Assembly: GCA_037447655.1 (NCBI GenBank)
Contig: JBBHKE010002217.1
Coordinates: 333,420-397,419, forward strand
Direction: 5' to 3'
Length of the DNA: 64,000 bases
From: Zygnema cylindricum
Lineage: Eukaryota > Streptophyta > Zygnematophyceae > Zygnematales > Zygnemataceae
Both the position numbers and the translations under genes were made by a program. A model generated the notes under the pieces. It was not told the DNA's origin. It saw only the letters and a program-made list of their open reading frames with translations, and ran no database searches. The stretch's first letter is position 1; each line of letters opens with the position of its first letter. Below, one piece after another: positions 24,307 through 35,905 of the stretch.

Positions 24307-24790
24307 GGCTACTGCTAAGGTACAATGGGTTTGATACGTATATAAACATTCACACGTAGGATTTTCCATTTAACTGGATTACGGTTTATTAGACATAGAA
24401 TCAGTTGTACTATTAGTACCGGACGAAACAAATAGTAATGTTTTGACAGTCCTTATTTAAAACGAATATCAATCGGACGGCCGTGGTTAGCGCCGGCTTC
24501 GCGGAAAGGAAAATTTGGCGGTTTGCGGACTCCCCCACTCCGGATGACACGTGGCAACATCATACGGGTTCACAGAATCTCCGGAACGGAAGACAACAAA
24601 TCCGGATGTGACAAATGTCGCATAATTGAGACATCGTACACTGTCCGTACAGAAAGTACATCGGCATCTGTACTTTATTGTACGGTGCAGTTATGTGATT
24701 GGTCAGTACCTCAGTACTAGGGGGTTTAGAGAGGGGTTTAGGACTTAGAATATTTTGGGTAAGTAGCCGCCTCTCCCAGAGAGCATCTTG

Positions 24791-24797
24791 TATAAAT
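24791..24797 (+). promoter_or_regulatory. LTR TATA box
   Basis: TATAAAT is preserved at the same place in the 3' LTR (27715-27721). It is a plausible Pol II promoter of the element. Confidence 0.5.
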
Positions 24798-25129
24798 GGC
24801 AAACTTTGGCCAACCATAACTATCAATTCAGTTGACCAAATTCAGTGATTCTTGTTGCTGCGGACTCAGGGGAGTCCACGCTACACAGGGGTGTAGTCGG
24901 TCAGAGTTTTTGCTTGCCTGGGTGGCTGCATTTCTAAGGGAAAGTCAAAGTGGGGAATGTTATCCTAAACTCATATTCTAACTTTGCATTCTGTAGTGAA
25001 ACTGAGCACACAGAAAGTCTTATTTCACAGGGGTGAAGCTGTAATGGGGTTCTGATTGTCAAGGGGTCAATCATTTGGGTTTATATTAACTTGGAGTCGG
25101 CACTATCTAGATTAGCTTCCTTTGGACCT

Positions 25130-26250
25130 GGAATTGTTTGTGGCAATGGAGCCCATAGAATTTCAGGTTATGGGCCCACCATCTAGGGTGCCTATGTTCG
25201 ATGGAACAGACTTCACTTATTGGGAGTTCACAATGGAGGGATTGCTTTTTGAGAAGCACTTATGGGGATTTTTTTTTGGGACAAGTGAGATGTCCGCCAC
25301 TTAGGTTTGGAGCAGCTTACTATGGAGAATCATCTGAGGCTGCCCAGAATATCAACCGGAGTTCAGATGCAAGGGAAGGTGAAGGGAAAAACCTTGCCGT
25401 GAATGGGGAATTAGGGGAGAAGGATAAAGGGACACCTATGGTGAGGGGAGCTAGGCTCTCAACTATGGTACCACTCGTAAGGATTAAAACGGAAGAAAAT
25501 GACAGAAAATTATGGGAATATAAAAACTCTATAGCAAAACATCTCATACTTAGATATGTGTCTAAGTCCATAGCTATCACTCTTTTAAGTCTAACCAAGT
25601 CTTCGGAAATCTGGGAAACACTAATTTAGATTTATAAGAGTGAGACTATACAGAGGCAGCAATTAGTAAAACAGGAAATAGAGGCCTATGTTTATAAAGG
25701 CGGTAGCATGATAGAGTTTTGCAATGATATTGCTGCATTATATGTTGAGCTTGCTAGTGCGGAATATGTAGAATCTGAGGAGAAAAAAATTAATACACTA
25801 ATTATGAAGCTTCCAGATGAGTACGGAGACATCAACTACCGTATGCACGAAATGGATGGCTCCTCATGGACTTGGAGCATTACCATGGGGATTATACTTG
25901 TCAGGGAAAGCACTTTAGAGCTTCGTAGGGGAAGTGACAGGGAGACTGCATTTACAGCTGGTGGTGACTAGTGGAAGCGTGATGTGAGGAACGGCGGTGA
26001 CAAACGAAAGCATAATGAGAGGAAGAAAGACAAAGGTAATCCTTATCGGAACTTTGCTGGAAAGAGAGGGAAAAGAAAAGAAAAGGGAGCTTTGAAAAAA
26101 GGGGTTTGCTTGGCTTGTAGGAAACCGGGTCACTATATGGAGGATTGTCGTTGTTTGGAAGAAATTAGATGTTGGTATGTGAATGAGGAGGAAGAAGGGG
26201 AAGAGGAGAAAGAGGAAGAAGAAATTTTGAAGCTTCTTCACATTGGTTGA
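25130..26250 (+). pseudogene. Copia gag (UBN2-type) with CCHC knuckle, interrupted
   Basis: The translation starts MEPIEFQVMGPPSRVPMFDG, then FTYWEFTMEGLLFEKHLWG, as in the gag of the relatives at 52076 (-) and 32336 (+). The central part has LRYVSKSIAITLL, YVYKGGSMIEFCND and IMKLPDEY. A zinc knuckle, CLACRKPGHYMEDC, lies near 26108-26149, followed by a Glu-rich tail ending in a TGA at 26248-26250. In-frame stops near 25629 and 25971 and a frameshift near 25290 make it non-functional. Gag packages the element RNA. Here it is the only retroviral-type protein in the element. Confidence 0.75.
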
Positions 26251-26940
26251 ATGGAGAAGAGAGAAAAGTACACAGAAATTCCACGAAAGCAACAGTGTGC
26301 TTTTGGAGGTATAAGGGAAGTAATGAGAGAGGAGGTACCTAAGGATGTCGAAGAGTGTAGAGTGGATGACTTAGAAATGAGAAAGTCAGATCTAGGATCC
26401 ATAAGTGAAAATAGAAAAGATAAAATTAATGAGGATAATTTTATAGATACTTTGAAAAAGGAAAACTGGTTGGAAAGGGAGATTTCTACGGATAATGAAA
26501 GGTTTAGGGAAGGAGAAATATTTATTGGGAATAAATTTAGAAAGAGAGAGTGAGGAAAGTTCAATTCTTGGGGGTAATGGATTTGACATCACTAAAGGGA
26601 GTGATGACATTTATGAAGGTGTGCCTGTAAAAGGGTTAGCATTTCGGTGTGTGTTGCAGATTGGAAATGGGGCTGGCTGTTTGGATTGCAAGAGGAAATT
26701 GGATTTAGTGTGGATGGAAAGGAGATGAGGTGGAAAAAATCTTGGCTCGGAATTCTGAAAAGTGGGATGCTAAATAAAATGCGTGGTGCAATTATTATTT
26801 TGGTTCATCTAATGCACTGTTGTAAATACGAGAGTAATTTTCTTAAGTTTATGAAAGGTAAAGGAAAAAAGAAAAAGAAAAAAAAAGGAGGAGGGAATGT
26901 TTGTTTATTTGTTTGTGGAAGTTGAAAGGTTAATAGACTA
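26251..26940 (+). other. Interior of the gag-only element, no pol
   Basis: After the gag stop the IPRKQQCAFGG motif that precedes the protease in relatives is present. From there the sequence no longer matches Copia pol. It holds short purine-rich ORFs (26251-26553, 26495-26728) without recognisable domains. Confidence 0.5.
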
Positions 26941-27152
26941 GAAAACAAGGGGAGTGTTGATATTTGAGTAATTTCTTGGTCTATTAGGATAGAAAAAGAG
27001 CAGAGGTAGCCTGCCTCTAACTCCCTTCTCCAAGCCCCCACACTTGTCGTAGTCACTGAAGGCTGGATTGGGAGCTAGAGCCATGGCTGCCTAAGCTCAC
27101 TAGAGAAGAAAGGGGTAAATTAGGTAGATGTACCAAAAGGTACTTGACGGAC

Positions 27153-27223
27153 CCAGGATTTGATCCTAGTACCTGCCGTCCATCAAGAAACTCGTAGTCG
27201 GTAGCTTTGTCCATTTAGTCTAG
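27153..27223 (-). other. tRNA-like module antisense within the 3' LTR
   Basis: Same layout as 24236-24306: T-arm at 27153-27169 with one stem pair changed to a G-T wobble, and the A-box-like stretch at about 27204-27223. Confidence 0.55.
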
Positions 27224-28086
27224 CCCTAGTGCTAAAGTACAATGGGTTTGATACGTATATAAACATTCACACGTAGGATTTTCCAATTAACTGGATTACG
27301 GTTTATTAGACATAGAATGAGATGTACTATTAGTATTGGACGAAACAAATAGTACGGACATTTGTTTCGACGGTTCTTATTTAAAACGAATATCAATCAG
27401 ACGGCCGTGGTTAGCGCCGGCTTCGCGGAAAGGAAAATTTGGCGGTTTGTGGACTCCGCCACTCCGAATGACACGTGGCAACATCATACAGATTTACGGA
27501 ATCTCCGGAACGGAAGACAACAAATCCGGATGTGACAAATGTCGCATAATAGCGACGTCGTACACTGTCCGTACAGAAAGTACATCGGCATCTGAACTTT
27601 ATTGTACGGTACAGTCCTGTGATTGGTCAGTACCTCAGTACTAGGGGGTTTAGAGAGGGGTTTAGGACTTAGAATATTTTGGGTAAGTAGCCGCCTCTCC
27701 CCGAGGGCATCTTGTATAAATGGCAAACTTTGGCCAGCCATAACTATCAATTCAGTTGACCAAATTCAATGATTCTTGTTGCTGCGGACTTAAGGGAGTC
27801 CAAGCTACACAAGGGTGTAGTCGGTCAGAGTTTTTGCTTGCCTGGGTGGCTGCATTTCTAAGGGAAATTTAAAGTGGGGAATGTTAACCTAAACTCATTT
27901 CTAACTTTGCATTTTGTAGTGAAACTGAGCACACAGAAAGTCTTATTTCACAGAGGTGAAGCTGCAATGGGGTTTTGATTGTCAAGGGGTCAATCATTTG
28001 GGTTTATATTAACTTGGAGTCGGCACTATCTAGATTAGCTTCTTTTGAACCTGCGAATTCTGTGTGGCAATGGAGCCCATAGAATT

Positions 28087-28908
28087 TCACTCTCTTATCC
28101 AGTATCCACAAAACCTTCTTGTTCCTTCCTGAAGATTTCTTTTTACCTCCTTGTTTTCTGCTGCTACCAGACTACGGAGAATTCTAACTAGCGGAGCGAA
28201 GGTTTCGTCATAGTCTTTCCCCTCTTTTTGTGTGTAACCTTTTGGTTGTATTGATGGCATCCTCAGATTCTTCTTTGGATGCTCCTCGGGTCCCCTATCC
28301 ATGGAGACCAGTTTAGTTGCTTCTTCTCCCCTCTTGTCTGACATGGGAGGAATCTCTTATTCGAATTCAAATTTCCCTTCTGTTGTTGCCTGCATTGTCT
28401 TGATGAGTTGTATCCCCTTGTACATCTTCTATTTCAAAGTCATGGTCGATTTCAAATCTGATTTTGACAATTTTGAAATATTTGAAGAGATCTACTGATT
28501 TTCCTTCATCCATTACCACTAGATGTTTTACCAAGATTATATCTTTCTTATCAAGATCATAAACTCTATATCCGTTTACCTCTTCATCATATCCCACTAA
28601 GTATCCAGGTTTACCTTTTGCATCTACTTTATTTGTACAAGAATATAAAAATCCCCTTTTTTCGTTGCTTATGACAATCCCAAACATGCATTGGCTTCCC
28701 TTTTTAGATATAAAAAAACTTCATTTTCAAAGGTAGCAATGAACACACCTTTTCTAGTTTTTGTCTCAAATTCCTTGTCATCCAACACCGATGTAGATAT
28801 CAGATTTTTGTTTAACTGAGGAATATACAAAACTGAAATTCTATGGGCTCCATTGCCCACAGAATTCGCAGATCCAAAAGAAGCTAATCTAGATAGTGCC
28901 GACTCCAA
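28087..28908 (-). pseudogene. Deleted Copia interior fragments (minus strand)
   Basis: Reading leftward, a gag-start leader jumps straight into the protease/pre-integrase segment (YIPQLNKNLISTSVLDDK), then the integrase C-terminal part (GKPGYLVGYDEEVNGYRVYD, HLVVMDEGKSVD), then the RT start (YTQKEGKDYDETFAP). Large internal deletions join the pieces. At 28087 it meets a plus-strand leader, so the two elements meet end to end in opposite orientation. Confidence 0.75.
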
Positions 28909-29652
28909 GTTGATATAAACCCAAATAAATGATCCCTTGACAACAAGAACTCCAATATACCTTCACCCCTGTGAAGAGAAGACCTTCTGTGTGCTCATTT
29001 CCACCACAAAATGCAAAGCTTCAATATGTGTTTTGGACAATATTCCCCACTTTGACTTTCCCACTGAATAAGTGCCACCCTGGCACGCAAAGACTCTGAC
29101 CGACTACACCCTTGTGTAGCTTAGACTCCCCTGAGTCCGCAGCAAAAAGAATCAGTGAAATTGCTCACCCGAGCATTAAGTTATGGCTGGTCAAAGATGA
29201 CCTTTATAGTTACAAGCTCTCTTAGAGAGAGAGGTACCTAAATATTACTAAGTCTCGGTCTGCCTACTCACGACTACCTACTACTAAACCCTAGTCCAAT
29301 AGGAACACTATATAGTACAAGAAGGTACAATGGGCGATGTACTTATTGTACGACCATTGTACGACAAGGTCTACAAGGTGACACCTGTCAAATCGGAAGC
29401 CATGGTTCCTCCTCCCATCTTCTCCGGTATCAAATAATGTGGCGCCACGTGGCACCGCGTGACGCTATCTCCGTATGCCGCCAAAATCTCACTTCGCGTG
29501 GCGGCTATAATGCCGGCCGTCCGATCAAAACATATATTACAAGGTTCAGATTCGCGTACATGCAGGAATTGCTCCTTTTGGTTAGTCTGCTGTTAATTAG
29601 CTGTTGCGTTAATGTTTATATATTTATGAAACCCGTCACGTGTATCGTTTCG

Positions 29653-29722
29653 ATAACGCCTTATTGGTTAAGGTTTACCTCTACAAATATAACCACAGAC
29701 CATGGTTCAAATCTGGTCTAGA
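29653..29722 (+). other. tRNA-like module (best match) antisense in the LTR
   Basis: A D-arm-like GCCT-TATTGGTTA-AGGT (29658-29674) and the B box GGTTCAAATC (29704-29713) have A-to-B spacing of about 45, as in true tRNAs. The B box matches the GWTCRANNC pattern exactly. No complete cloverleaf or acceptor stem was seen. It is antisense to its LTR. Confidence 0.55.
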
Positions 29723-29811
29723 GCAGTTTTTGGTTATTTGTTAGTTTGTTAGAACTCTCTTCTTGTCCACTTTTAAATAACTATTGTACCCGATATATGA
29801 TATCGTTTACT

Positions 29812-29872
29812 CTAAGCCATAGGCTAAAGCTAACGACTATTATAGGATGTAGGTACCGGGATCAAGTCCTGG
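29812..29872 (+). other. Second tRNA-like module antisense in the same LTR
   Basis: A-box-like CTAAGCCATAGGCTAAAGC (29812-29830) plus a T-arm with stem CCGGG, 7-nt loop ATCAAGT and stem CCTGG (29856-29872). The spacing of about 47 bp is tRNA-like. Two modules in one LTR is unusual within this window. Confidence 0.55.
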
Positions 29873-30071
29873 AACCTTCACAACCATTTTGGTACAAACT
29901 ACGAATTAGCCTATCCTCTTTAGACAGCCATGGCTCTAGCTCTCTCTCTGGTCTTCAGTGAATGCAACAAGTATGGGGACCGGAGAGAGTTGAGTGAGAA
30001 GCAGGTTGCCTTTGCTGACTTACTCTATTTAATTTTCCAATATAGACCTAGAAAATACATAAATTTCAACA

Positions 30072-31465
30072 CATGTGACAAGGTCAATATGGATATCTTT
30101 CCATCATTTAAGACCTTAAGGTCTACCGATCCCACTAAGCTTGTGGTGACAATTCTCCCATCCCCGTACATTATCTCCACGGATGAAATCTTTATCATTT
30201 TTATAAACCATTTTCTATCTCTCCACATATGCATGGATGCTCCTAAGTCAATGATATACCCATCCTCGGGTGTTTCTTTCACACCTCCGAATGAACAATG
30301 TTGCTTACTTGGAATTTCTGTCTCCATGTCATTTCTTTCTTGCTTTTTATCAAGGTGATGCTCCTCGTCGAATGTCTCCTCCTCTTCTCCACCCACTTGT
30401 GTTGCCACAAGTGTCTTTTTTTTCCATCGTTGACTGGAATTCGCCTTTCCAACTTTCATTCGTAGTTGCGCAAATCTGGTGCAATCTGCCATGTAATGCC
30501 CATGTTTCTTGCAAAAATGGCATACTCCCTTTGGAAGACCCTTTCCTAGTCCCTCATATTTTCCTTCTCTTTCCCCTCCATCAAAAGGCTTGTAAAGTTT
30601 CCTTCTATTTCGGTTTTTCCAATCTGTCCCTGCAACAAGTGGTTGAATACTAGGATTTCCTCAACGGAGTTCTTTAGTATTCTCTCGGACCAAGATCATC
30701 CCAATAACTGAGTTCCAAATCCATCGGCTGTTAGATCATTCTTGAACCCAATTTTACAATATTTTTATACTCATCTTGAAGTTTCATGATATGAGTATTG
30801 ACTTTATGTTTTTCTCTCTCTACCTTTCCTGCACTCTCAAGCTCAACATAAAGTCTAGCAAGATCGTTACAAAAATCTAGCATGCTACCATCTTTATAAA
30901 CATAGGGTTGTATTTTTTGGTCTGCTAGCTGTTGTTTCTAGATAGTTCCACTCTTATACAGGCCCACTAGAGACTTATAGACTTCTGCACACTGAGTGAG
31001 ATTTAGAAGGGGAAGAGCAATTGCTTGTGTGAGATTTCTCAAAGTGACATGTTTAGCCAACTCATTTTTGTAGTGTCAAACCTGTTAGTCATTCTCATCT
31101 GTTTTCTATACACCTGGTGTCCTTACTGCTACAATTCTTGCAGCTCTTGTTGTCGCAAGTATGGCTTTCTCCTTCCCTTTCTCTCCATTTTTGATGATGG
31201 TTTCTTCATCATCATGAGCTTCCTCTGAGGCTCTTGAAACTCTTATGCCCAGAGCTGATGCTCTTGGAAATCGAGATCCTTCGAAACCTGATGGGGCTCT
31301 AATGCTCGGTGCATTACACCTCACATACCCCAATACTATCCCCCAAAGGTGTTTTTCAATTAAGGTACCTCTCATCATAGCTTACTAATAAATATACCCT
31401 TTTCCCTTGAAAATGGGCACCCTAGAGTGTGGGCCCATAACTTGAAATTCTGTGACCTCCATTCG
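30072..31465 (-). pseudogene. Copia gag and protease start, decayed
   Basis: Leader and gag begin near 31465 (EFQVMGP, EKHLWGIVLG). The zinc knuckle CHFCKKHGHYMADC lies around 30480-30525. The junction motif IPSKQHCSFGG is followed by a protease-like IIDLGASMHM (Leu for the usual Ser after Asp). Unlike its relatives it has no stop between gag and protease. Several frame breaks occur in the gag middle. It is truncated at 30072 by an inserted LTR. Confidence 0.7.
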
Positions 31466-31479
31466 CTCACAGAATGTCC

Positions 31480-32313
31480 AGCTTATATGAAGCCTTTAGG
31501 ATAATATTTGCCCGTTTGACTTTCCCAATGAATAAGTGCCCCTTTCGCACGCAAATATTTTGACCAACTTCACCCATGTGAAATCGCGACTCTTGTGAGT
31601 CGTGCTCCCTTGAGCATTAAGTTATAGCAGGCCAAAGATCGCCAAAAAATACAAAATGTCTGTCAGAGAGAGGCACCTCAAAAATTGTCTAAGTCTTGAA
31701 TCCCTCTCTGAACCTCCTACTACTGTACGTAACCAATCACAAGACTGTTAGGTAGAAGAAGGTACAGGTGCCGCTATACTTCTTGTACGGCCATGGTACG
31801 CCATGGCCGTCTCGCTGATGCTTCTTAAGCCATTGTCGCTCTTCCCTTAATGTTTGCGGTCCACTCATGTATTGCCACGTGTCATCCACCGACATTTAGC
31901 TCACAAACCACCAAATGTCCACTCCGGTGCGTCGGCTCCACTAGGAGCTGTTTGATTGGAAACAGACAATTAATGTTGTTTCGTTCTGTATTCCGTTTAA
32001 TGAAGTTTGGTAGTTGTTTCAATGTTTAAATAATAATCATGTTGCATGTACGTAACGCTTTATCACGACTTAGCAGATAAGGCGCATGGTTACGCCGTAC
32101 GGCCGTAATCCTGTAGATTTAGGATCAAATTCAGGTCCCGGCGCCTATGTTTTGCAAATAGCTATGCCTCCTGCTCTTTAGTCTGTCTTCCTGATTGCTT
32201 AAGGTAGCCATGGCTGTCTTTGAGTCCTCATTGACAACGACAAGCGTGAGGAATTAAGAACCTTCATAGAAGGACTGACAAAAGAAACAAAGAAGAATAT
32301 ACCTTTTTCAACA
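31480..32313 (-). mobile_element. Copia-family LTR (minus), 5' LTR of the 30-31 kb element
   Basis: The LTR begins TGTTGAAAAAGGTA at 32313 (minus). Its order of blocks is the same as the LTR at 22330-23224. It ends at leader sequence near 31480. Its start abuts the leader of a plus-strand element at 32314, again head-to-head. Confidence 0.65.
32066..32140 (+). other. tRNA-like module antisense within the LTR
   Basis: A-box-like GACTTAGCAGATAAGG (about 32067-32082) and B-box-like GGATCAAATTC (32122-32132), about 55 bp apart, aligned with the module at 22978-23050. Confidence 0.5.
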
Positions 32314-34955
32314 AAGCTGCATATTTTGTGGGCTAGTGGAAGCCACGGAATTTCAAGTAATCGGCCCACCCTGTAAGGTGCCTACATTTGATGGATCAGA
32401 CTTTCTAAATTGGGAAATGATGATGGAAGGTGCTCTCTTTGAGAATGAACTATGGGGCATAGTGTCGGGACATATTCGATGCACATCACCACATGTTTTT
32501 CTGGCGCCTCAAAATTTTGGGGGAGGAGGACAAGGAGGTGGTAGATATGACCAACAGGGGAGAGAAGTTTTACGTGGTGGATTGTGTCACTTATGCAATA
32601 TAAAAGACATTATATGGCAGATTGTGTCACACTAGCAGATCTCGAGCTCAAAGATGGACAATAAGCTCAAATGATAGAAGAAAGAAAAAGGTTTTTTTGA
32701 CTTAGGTTCATGAATATGAAGAAGAGGAAGCAACCAAACCGGAAGAAGAACTTGAGGAGCTCCTCCTCAACCCATAAACCAGTGAGAAGCATGCCGACAT
32801 TCCAATGAGACAAAAATGTGCTTTCGGAGGTAGAGGGGTCCACTCGAAGATGGGTGGATCATTGACTCGGGGGCCTCCATGCATATGTATAATTATAAGA
32901 GATGGTTCACTAAATTGAAGAAAATTTCAACAGTTGAGATAGATTAGAAACCACAAGTCTTGTTAGATTTGTTGATTTAAAGGTTTAAACTGATTGGAAG
33001 GCTTAAATTGTAACACTCTCAAATTTTCTTTACATTCCACGGCTGAGTAAGAATCTACTACCTATAGTTGTACAAGATTACAAAGAGTTTGAAACAAGAA
33101 TTAGGAAAGGAATCTTCACAACTAACTTTGATGATGAGGACTATTTCATAGCTTAGAAAGGAAGTCAACGAATGTTTAGAGTTGTACTTTGTAATAAAAA
33201 AGAGTGTTCTCTACTCATGTGAAAGTGATATGATGCTATAGCACAAGAGGTTGGAGCATGTTCATCTAGATAGACTAAAAGAAATGAAGAAAAAGGGAAT
33301 ACTGGATAGGATTAAGTTTGGAGATGATGAAACTTCAGATGATTGTAGTGGATGTTCCCAACTGAAGATTCATAAACTTCCATTCCCAAAAGCATCTACA
33401 TTTAGAAGAGATAAATTATTAGATCAAATACAGACTGATATCTAGGGACCTGCTAAATATGCTTCACACGGGGGAAAAAGATATATGCTAATCATAATAG
33501 ATGACTAGTCCAGATACACTAAGGTATACTTTCTCAGACATAAATCACAAGTATTTCGATACTTCAAAAAACATAAAGTATGGAGTGAAAAATTACATAA
33601 GACCTTGATAAAAGATATAAGAAGTGATAATGGGAAAGAATACACCTCATGGGAGTTTGAAGAATTTCTTAAAGAGGAAGGGATTCATCATCAGAAAACT
33701 GTCCCTTACAATCCGGAACAGAGTGGAGTAGCACAAACAGTAAACAAAACTTTAGGGGATATATCAAAAAGTATGCTAACTCACAAGAGGATAGGAGTGC
33801 AGTTTTGGGCTGAGGCTACGAACTATTATAACTTCATCAAAAACAGAGTCCAAACTTCGGCAAATAAGGAGGAAACTCCTTATGAGAGGTGGAATGGAAG
33901 ATATCCAGATTTGTCTAGTTTGAGAGTGTTTAGAAGTCAAGTCTACGGTTTGGATTCAGGGAAAAATAAATGGAAGTTAAAGGGAAGAGGGAAACCAAGA
34001 TATCTTATAGGATATGATGAGAGCAGTAAAGGATACCGAGTATATGATCTAAAAAAAAAGATATAATATTGGTGAAATACATAGTGGTGATGAATGAAGG
34101 AAAGTCCATTGATCCACTTAAATATAACAAGGAAGTCAAAGTCAGATTTGTACCGGATAGGTTTTTGACTTTGACTTTGAATAAAAGAGAAGAAAGATGC
34201 AGAAAGGGAAAATCTGCATATTTATCGAAGGAGAAGGAAAGAACAACATCCGAGATAACCCCTCAAGACGAAGTGGAAACCGGTGAAGCACTTGATAAGA
34301 TACTTGAATTGGGAGAAAGGGGAGCTGAAAATACCCCTAAACGAAACCCGATGATGCCTTCAATATCGACATCATATTTTGAAGGAAGAAAAAGAAGTAG
34401 CTAACGGCTCCAAGAAAGACACGTGAATAACCAACTCAGGAAGATGTCTCATCCGGATGAGCTCGGACATACTTAGAGGCCATAAATACTCCAGAAAGTA
34501 GCAAACGGATAATTGCCATAAATGAGCAAATGACTTACATTATGGAAGCCAATATATGGGAGTTGGTTCATTGTCCACTAGACTGAAAACCAATTAGATG
34601 CAAGTGGATTTTTAAACTTAAGCTAAACCGAAATAATACCATTGAGAGGTATAATGCTAGATATGTTGCCATAAATGAGGAAATGACTTCTATTATGAAA
34701 GCCAATATATGGGAGTTGGTAGATTGTCCACCAAATCAAAAACCAATTAGATGCAATTGAATTTTTTAACTTAAGCTAAACCCAACTAAATCCATTGAGA
34801 GATACGACGCTAGATTGGTTGATAAAGGTTACACTCAAAAAGAGGGCATAGATTATGAAGAAACATTTGCACCAGTACCCAGATTTCCTTCAATAAGAAT
34901 CGTCTTAAATTTACCTGCAGCAGAGGATATGGAAATCCAACAAATAAATTCATAG
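32314..34955 (+). pseudogene. Decayed Copia element interior (gag start to RT start)
   Basis: The order is leader and gag start (VIGPPCKVPTFDG, 32336 on), deletion, gag tail and stop TAA at 32775-32777, IPMRQKCAFGG, and protease (WIIDSGASMHM, near 32861). GAG-pre-integrase (HKRLEHVHLDRLKEMKKKG, CSGCSQLKIHKLPFP) and integrase follow, with RSDNGKEYTSWEFEEFL and NPEQSGVAQTVNKTL, where the usual catalytic AER is AQT. The piece after that is EETPYERWNGRYPDLSSLRVF, then RT start. Two tryptophan codons in the integrase have become TAG. A block of about 152 bp is tandemly duplicated at 34518-34815. The 5' LTR is missing because another LTR abuts at 32313. Confidence 0.75.
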
Positions 34956-35900
34956 TTCTCTTATCTTTGTTAGACTCTTGAAAGAGAGAGAGAGAGAGAC
35001 TCACATAGAAGCAAACCATGGTTGTCTTTTTTGTAGCCAAAGCGCCAAACTAAGGCAGGAAACATAAGATGTCCTCATTTAACAATAAGGTCGACTAGCA
35101 TGGATTTCATTCGTAGGTTGTACATAGTCAAGGATTTCGTGGCGTCTTATCCGCTAAGTCGTTGTTGAATCATTATAGTCACTACGTTTGATAAAGTTAT
35201 AAATTACATCACAGTGGCTAAGTCATTTAACGGAGTAAAAAGACTACGAGCCGCATGTGAACCGACGGCGTGCGTTCACATTACGAAGTCATGCATAGAC
35301 GCAAACCATCATGCACAGGCGTAAATCTCGACCATGTAAATAACTTTGATCGGACGACCATCGTTGAAGCTGCCACCTCGGAATAGACATTTTGGCGGCT
35401 TTCGGAGAAGACGTCATGGGATGCCACGTGTCGATACACCATTGCACATTAGAGAAGACGAGAGGAGGAACCATGGCTCGCGATGTGACAAGCGTCGCTT
35501 GGAAGGCCATGTGTAATATGGCCGTAAAACAAATACATCGGTCGATGTTCTACTTGTAATATAGAGTCATCTGATTGGCCTATAGTTTAGTAGTAGGCAT
35601 TTGTGTGTAGGCGTTATACGTTTTAGGCAATTTTGAGCCGCCTCTCTTTGAGGAAGCTTTCGTACTTATAGGTCACCTTTGACCATTGATAACTTATCGC
35701 TTGGTTGAGCAAATTTACTTTTGTTTTTTGCGTTCCACTCATGGGAGTCTGATCCTCATTGGGGTTAGGGAAGTTGGAGTTGTTATTGTGCCTTGGAGGC
35801 ACTTATTCATTGGGAAAGTCAAAGTGGAAAATATTATTGTAGAGGCTTAGTACAAGCTGCATATTTTGTGGGCTAATGGAAGCCACAGAATTTTAGATAC
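34956..35900 (+). mobile_element. Copia-family LTR plus leader (plus orientation)
   Basis: It begins around the GA run at 34982-35000, matches 21676-22300 through most of its length, and ends in U5/leader text (GAGGCTTAGTA, CTGCATATTTTGTGGGCTA) nearly identical to 32314-32345. A minus-strand A-box-like GACTTAGCGGATAAGAC (near 35150) survives but its B box is lost. Confidence 0.6.
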
Positions 35901-35905
35901 CTTTT

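Larger units (their letters stand above)
24038..28060 (+). mobile_element. Gag-only (TR-GAG-like) Copia retrotransposon with two LTRs
   Basis: The 5' LTR begins TGTTGATATTTGAG at 24038 and the 3' LTR begins with the same word at 26955, directly after the polypurine tract GAAAACAAGGGGAG (26941-26954). The LTRs are about 1 kb and differ at only scattered positions in the parts compared. The interior of about 1.9 kb encodes only a gag pseudogene and then about 600 bp without pol motifs. The 3' LTR runs into a second leader (to about 28089), so it may be shared with another broken element. This looks non-autonomous, depending on a full relative such as 47466-53104. Confidence 0.7.
28930..30071 (-). 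mobile_element. Copia-family LTR (minus), 5' LTR of the deleted element
   Basis: The LTR begins TGTTGAAATTTATG at 30071 (minus). It contains the family's TTTTCTAGGTCTA start block and U5-like blocks near 29040-29160, and ends near the leader at about 28930. It interrupts the gag/protease of the element at 30072-31465. Confidence 0.65.

Noticed and set aside
25201-25629. 142-codon ORF as an independent gene
   Set aside because: Its first part is a shifted frame of the gag start, and the rest is the Copia gag body.
26647-26925. Trp/Lys-rich ORF in the gag-only element
   Set aside because: No domain; it ends in an A/G-rich run just before the polypurine tract, so probably chance.
29653-29722. 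A genuine tRNA gene
   Set aside because: D-arm and B box are good, but no acceptor stem or convincing anticodon arm pairs, and the module recurs in LTRs; treated as tRNA-like.
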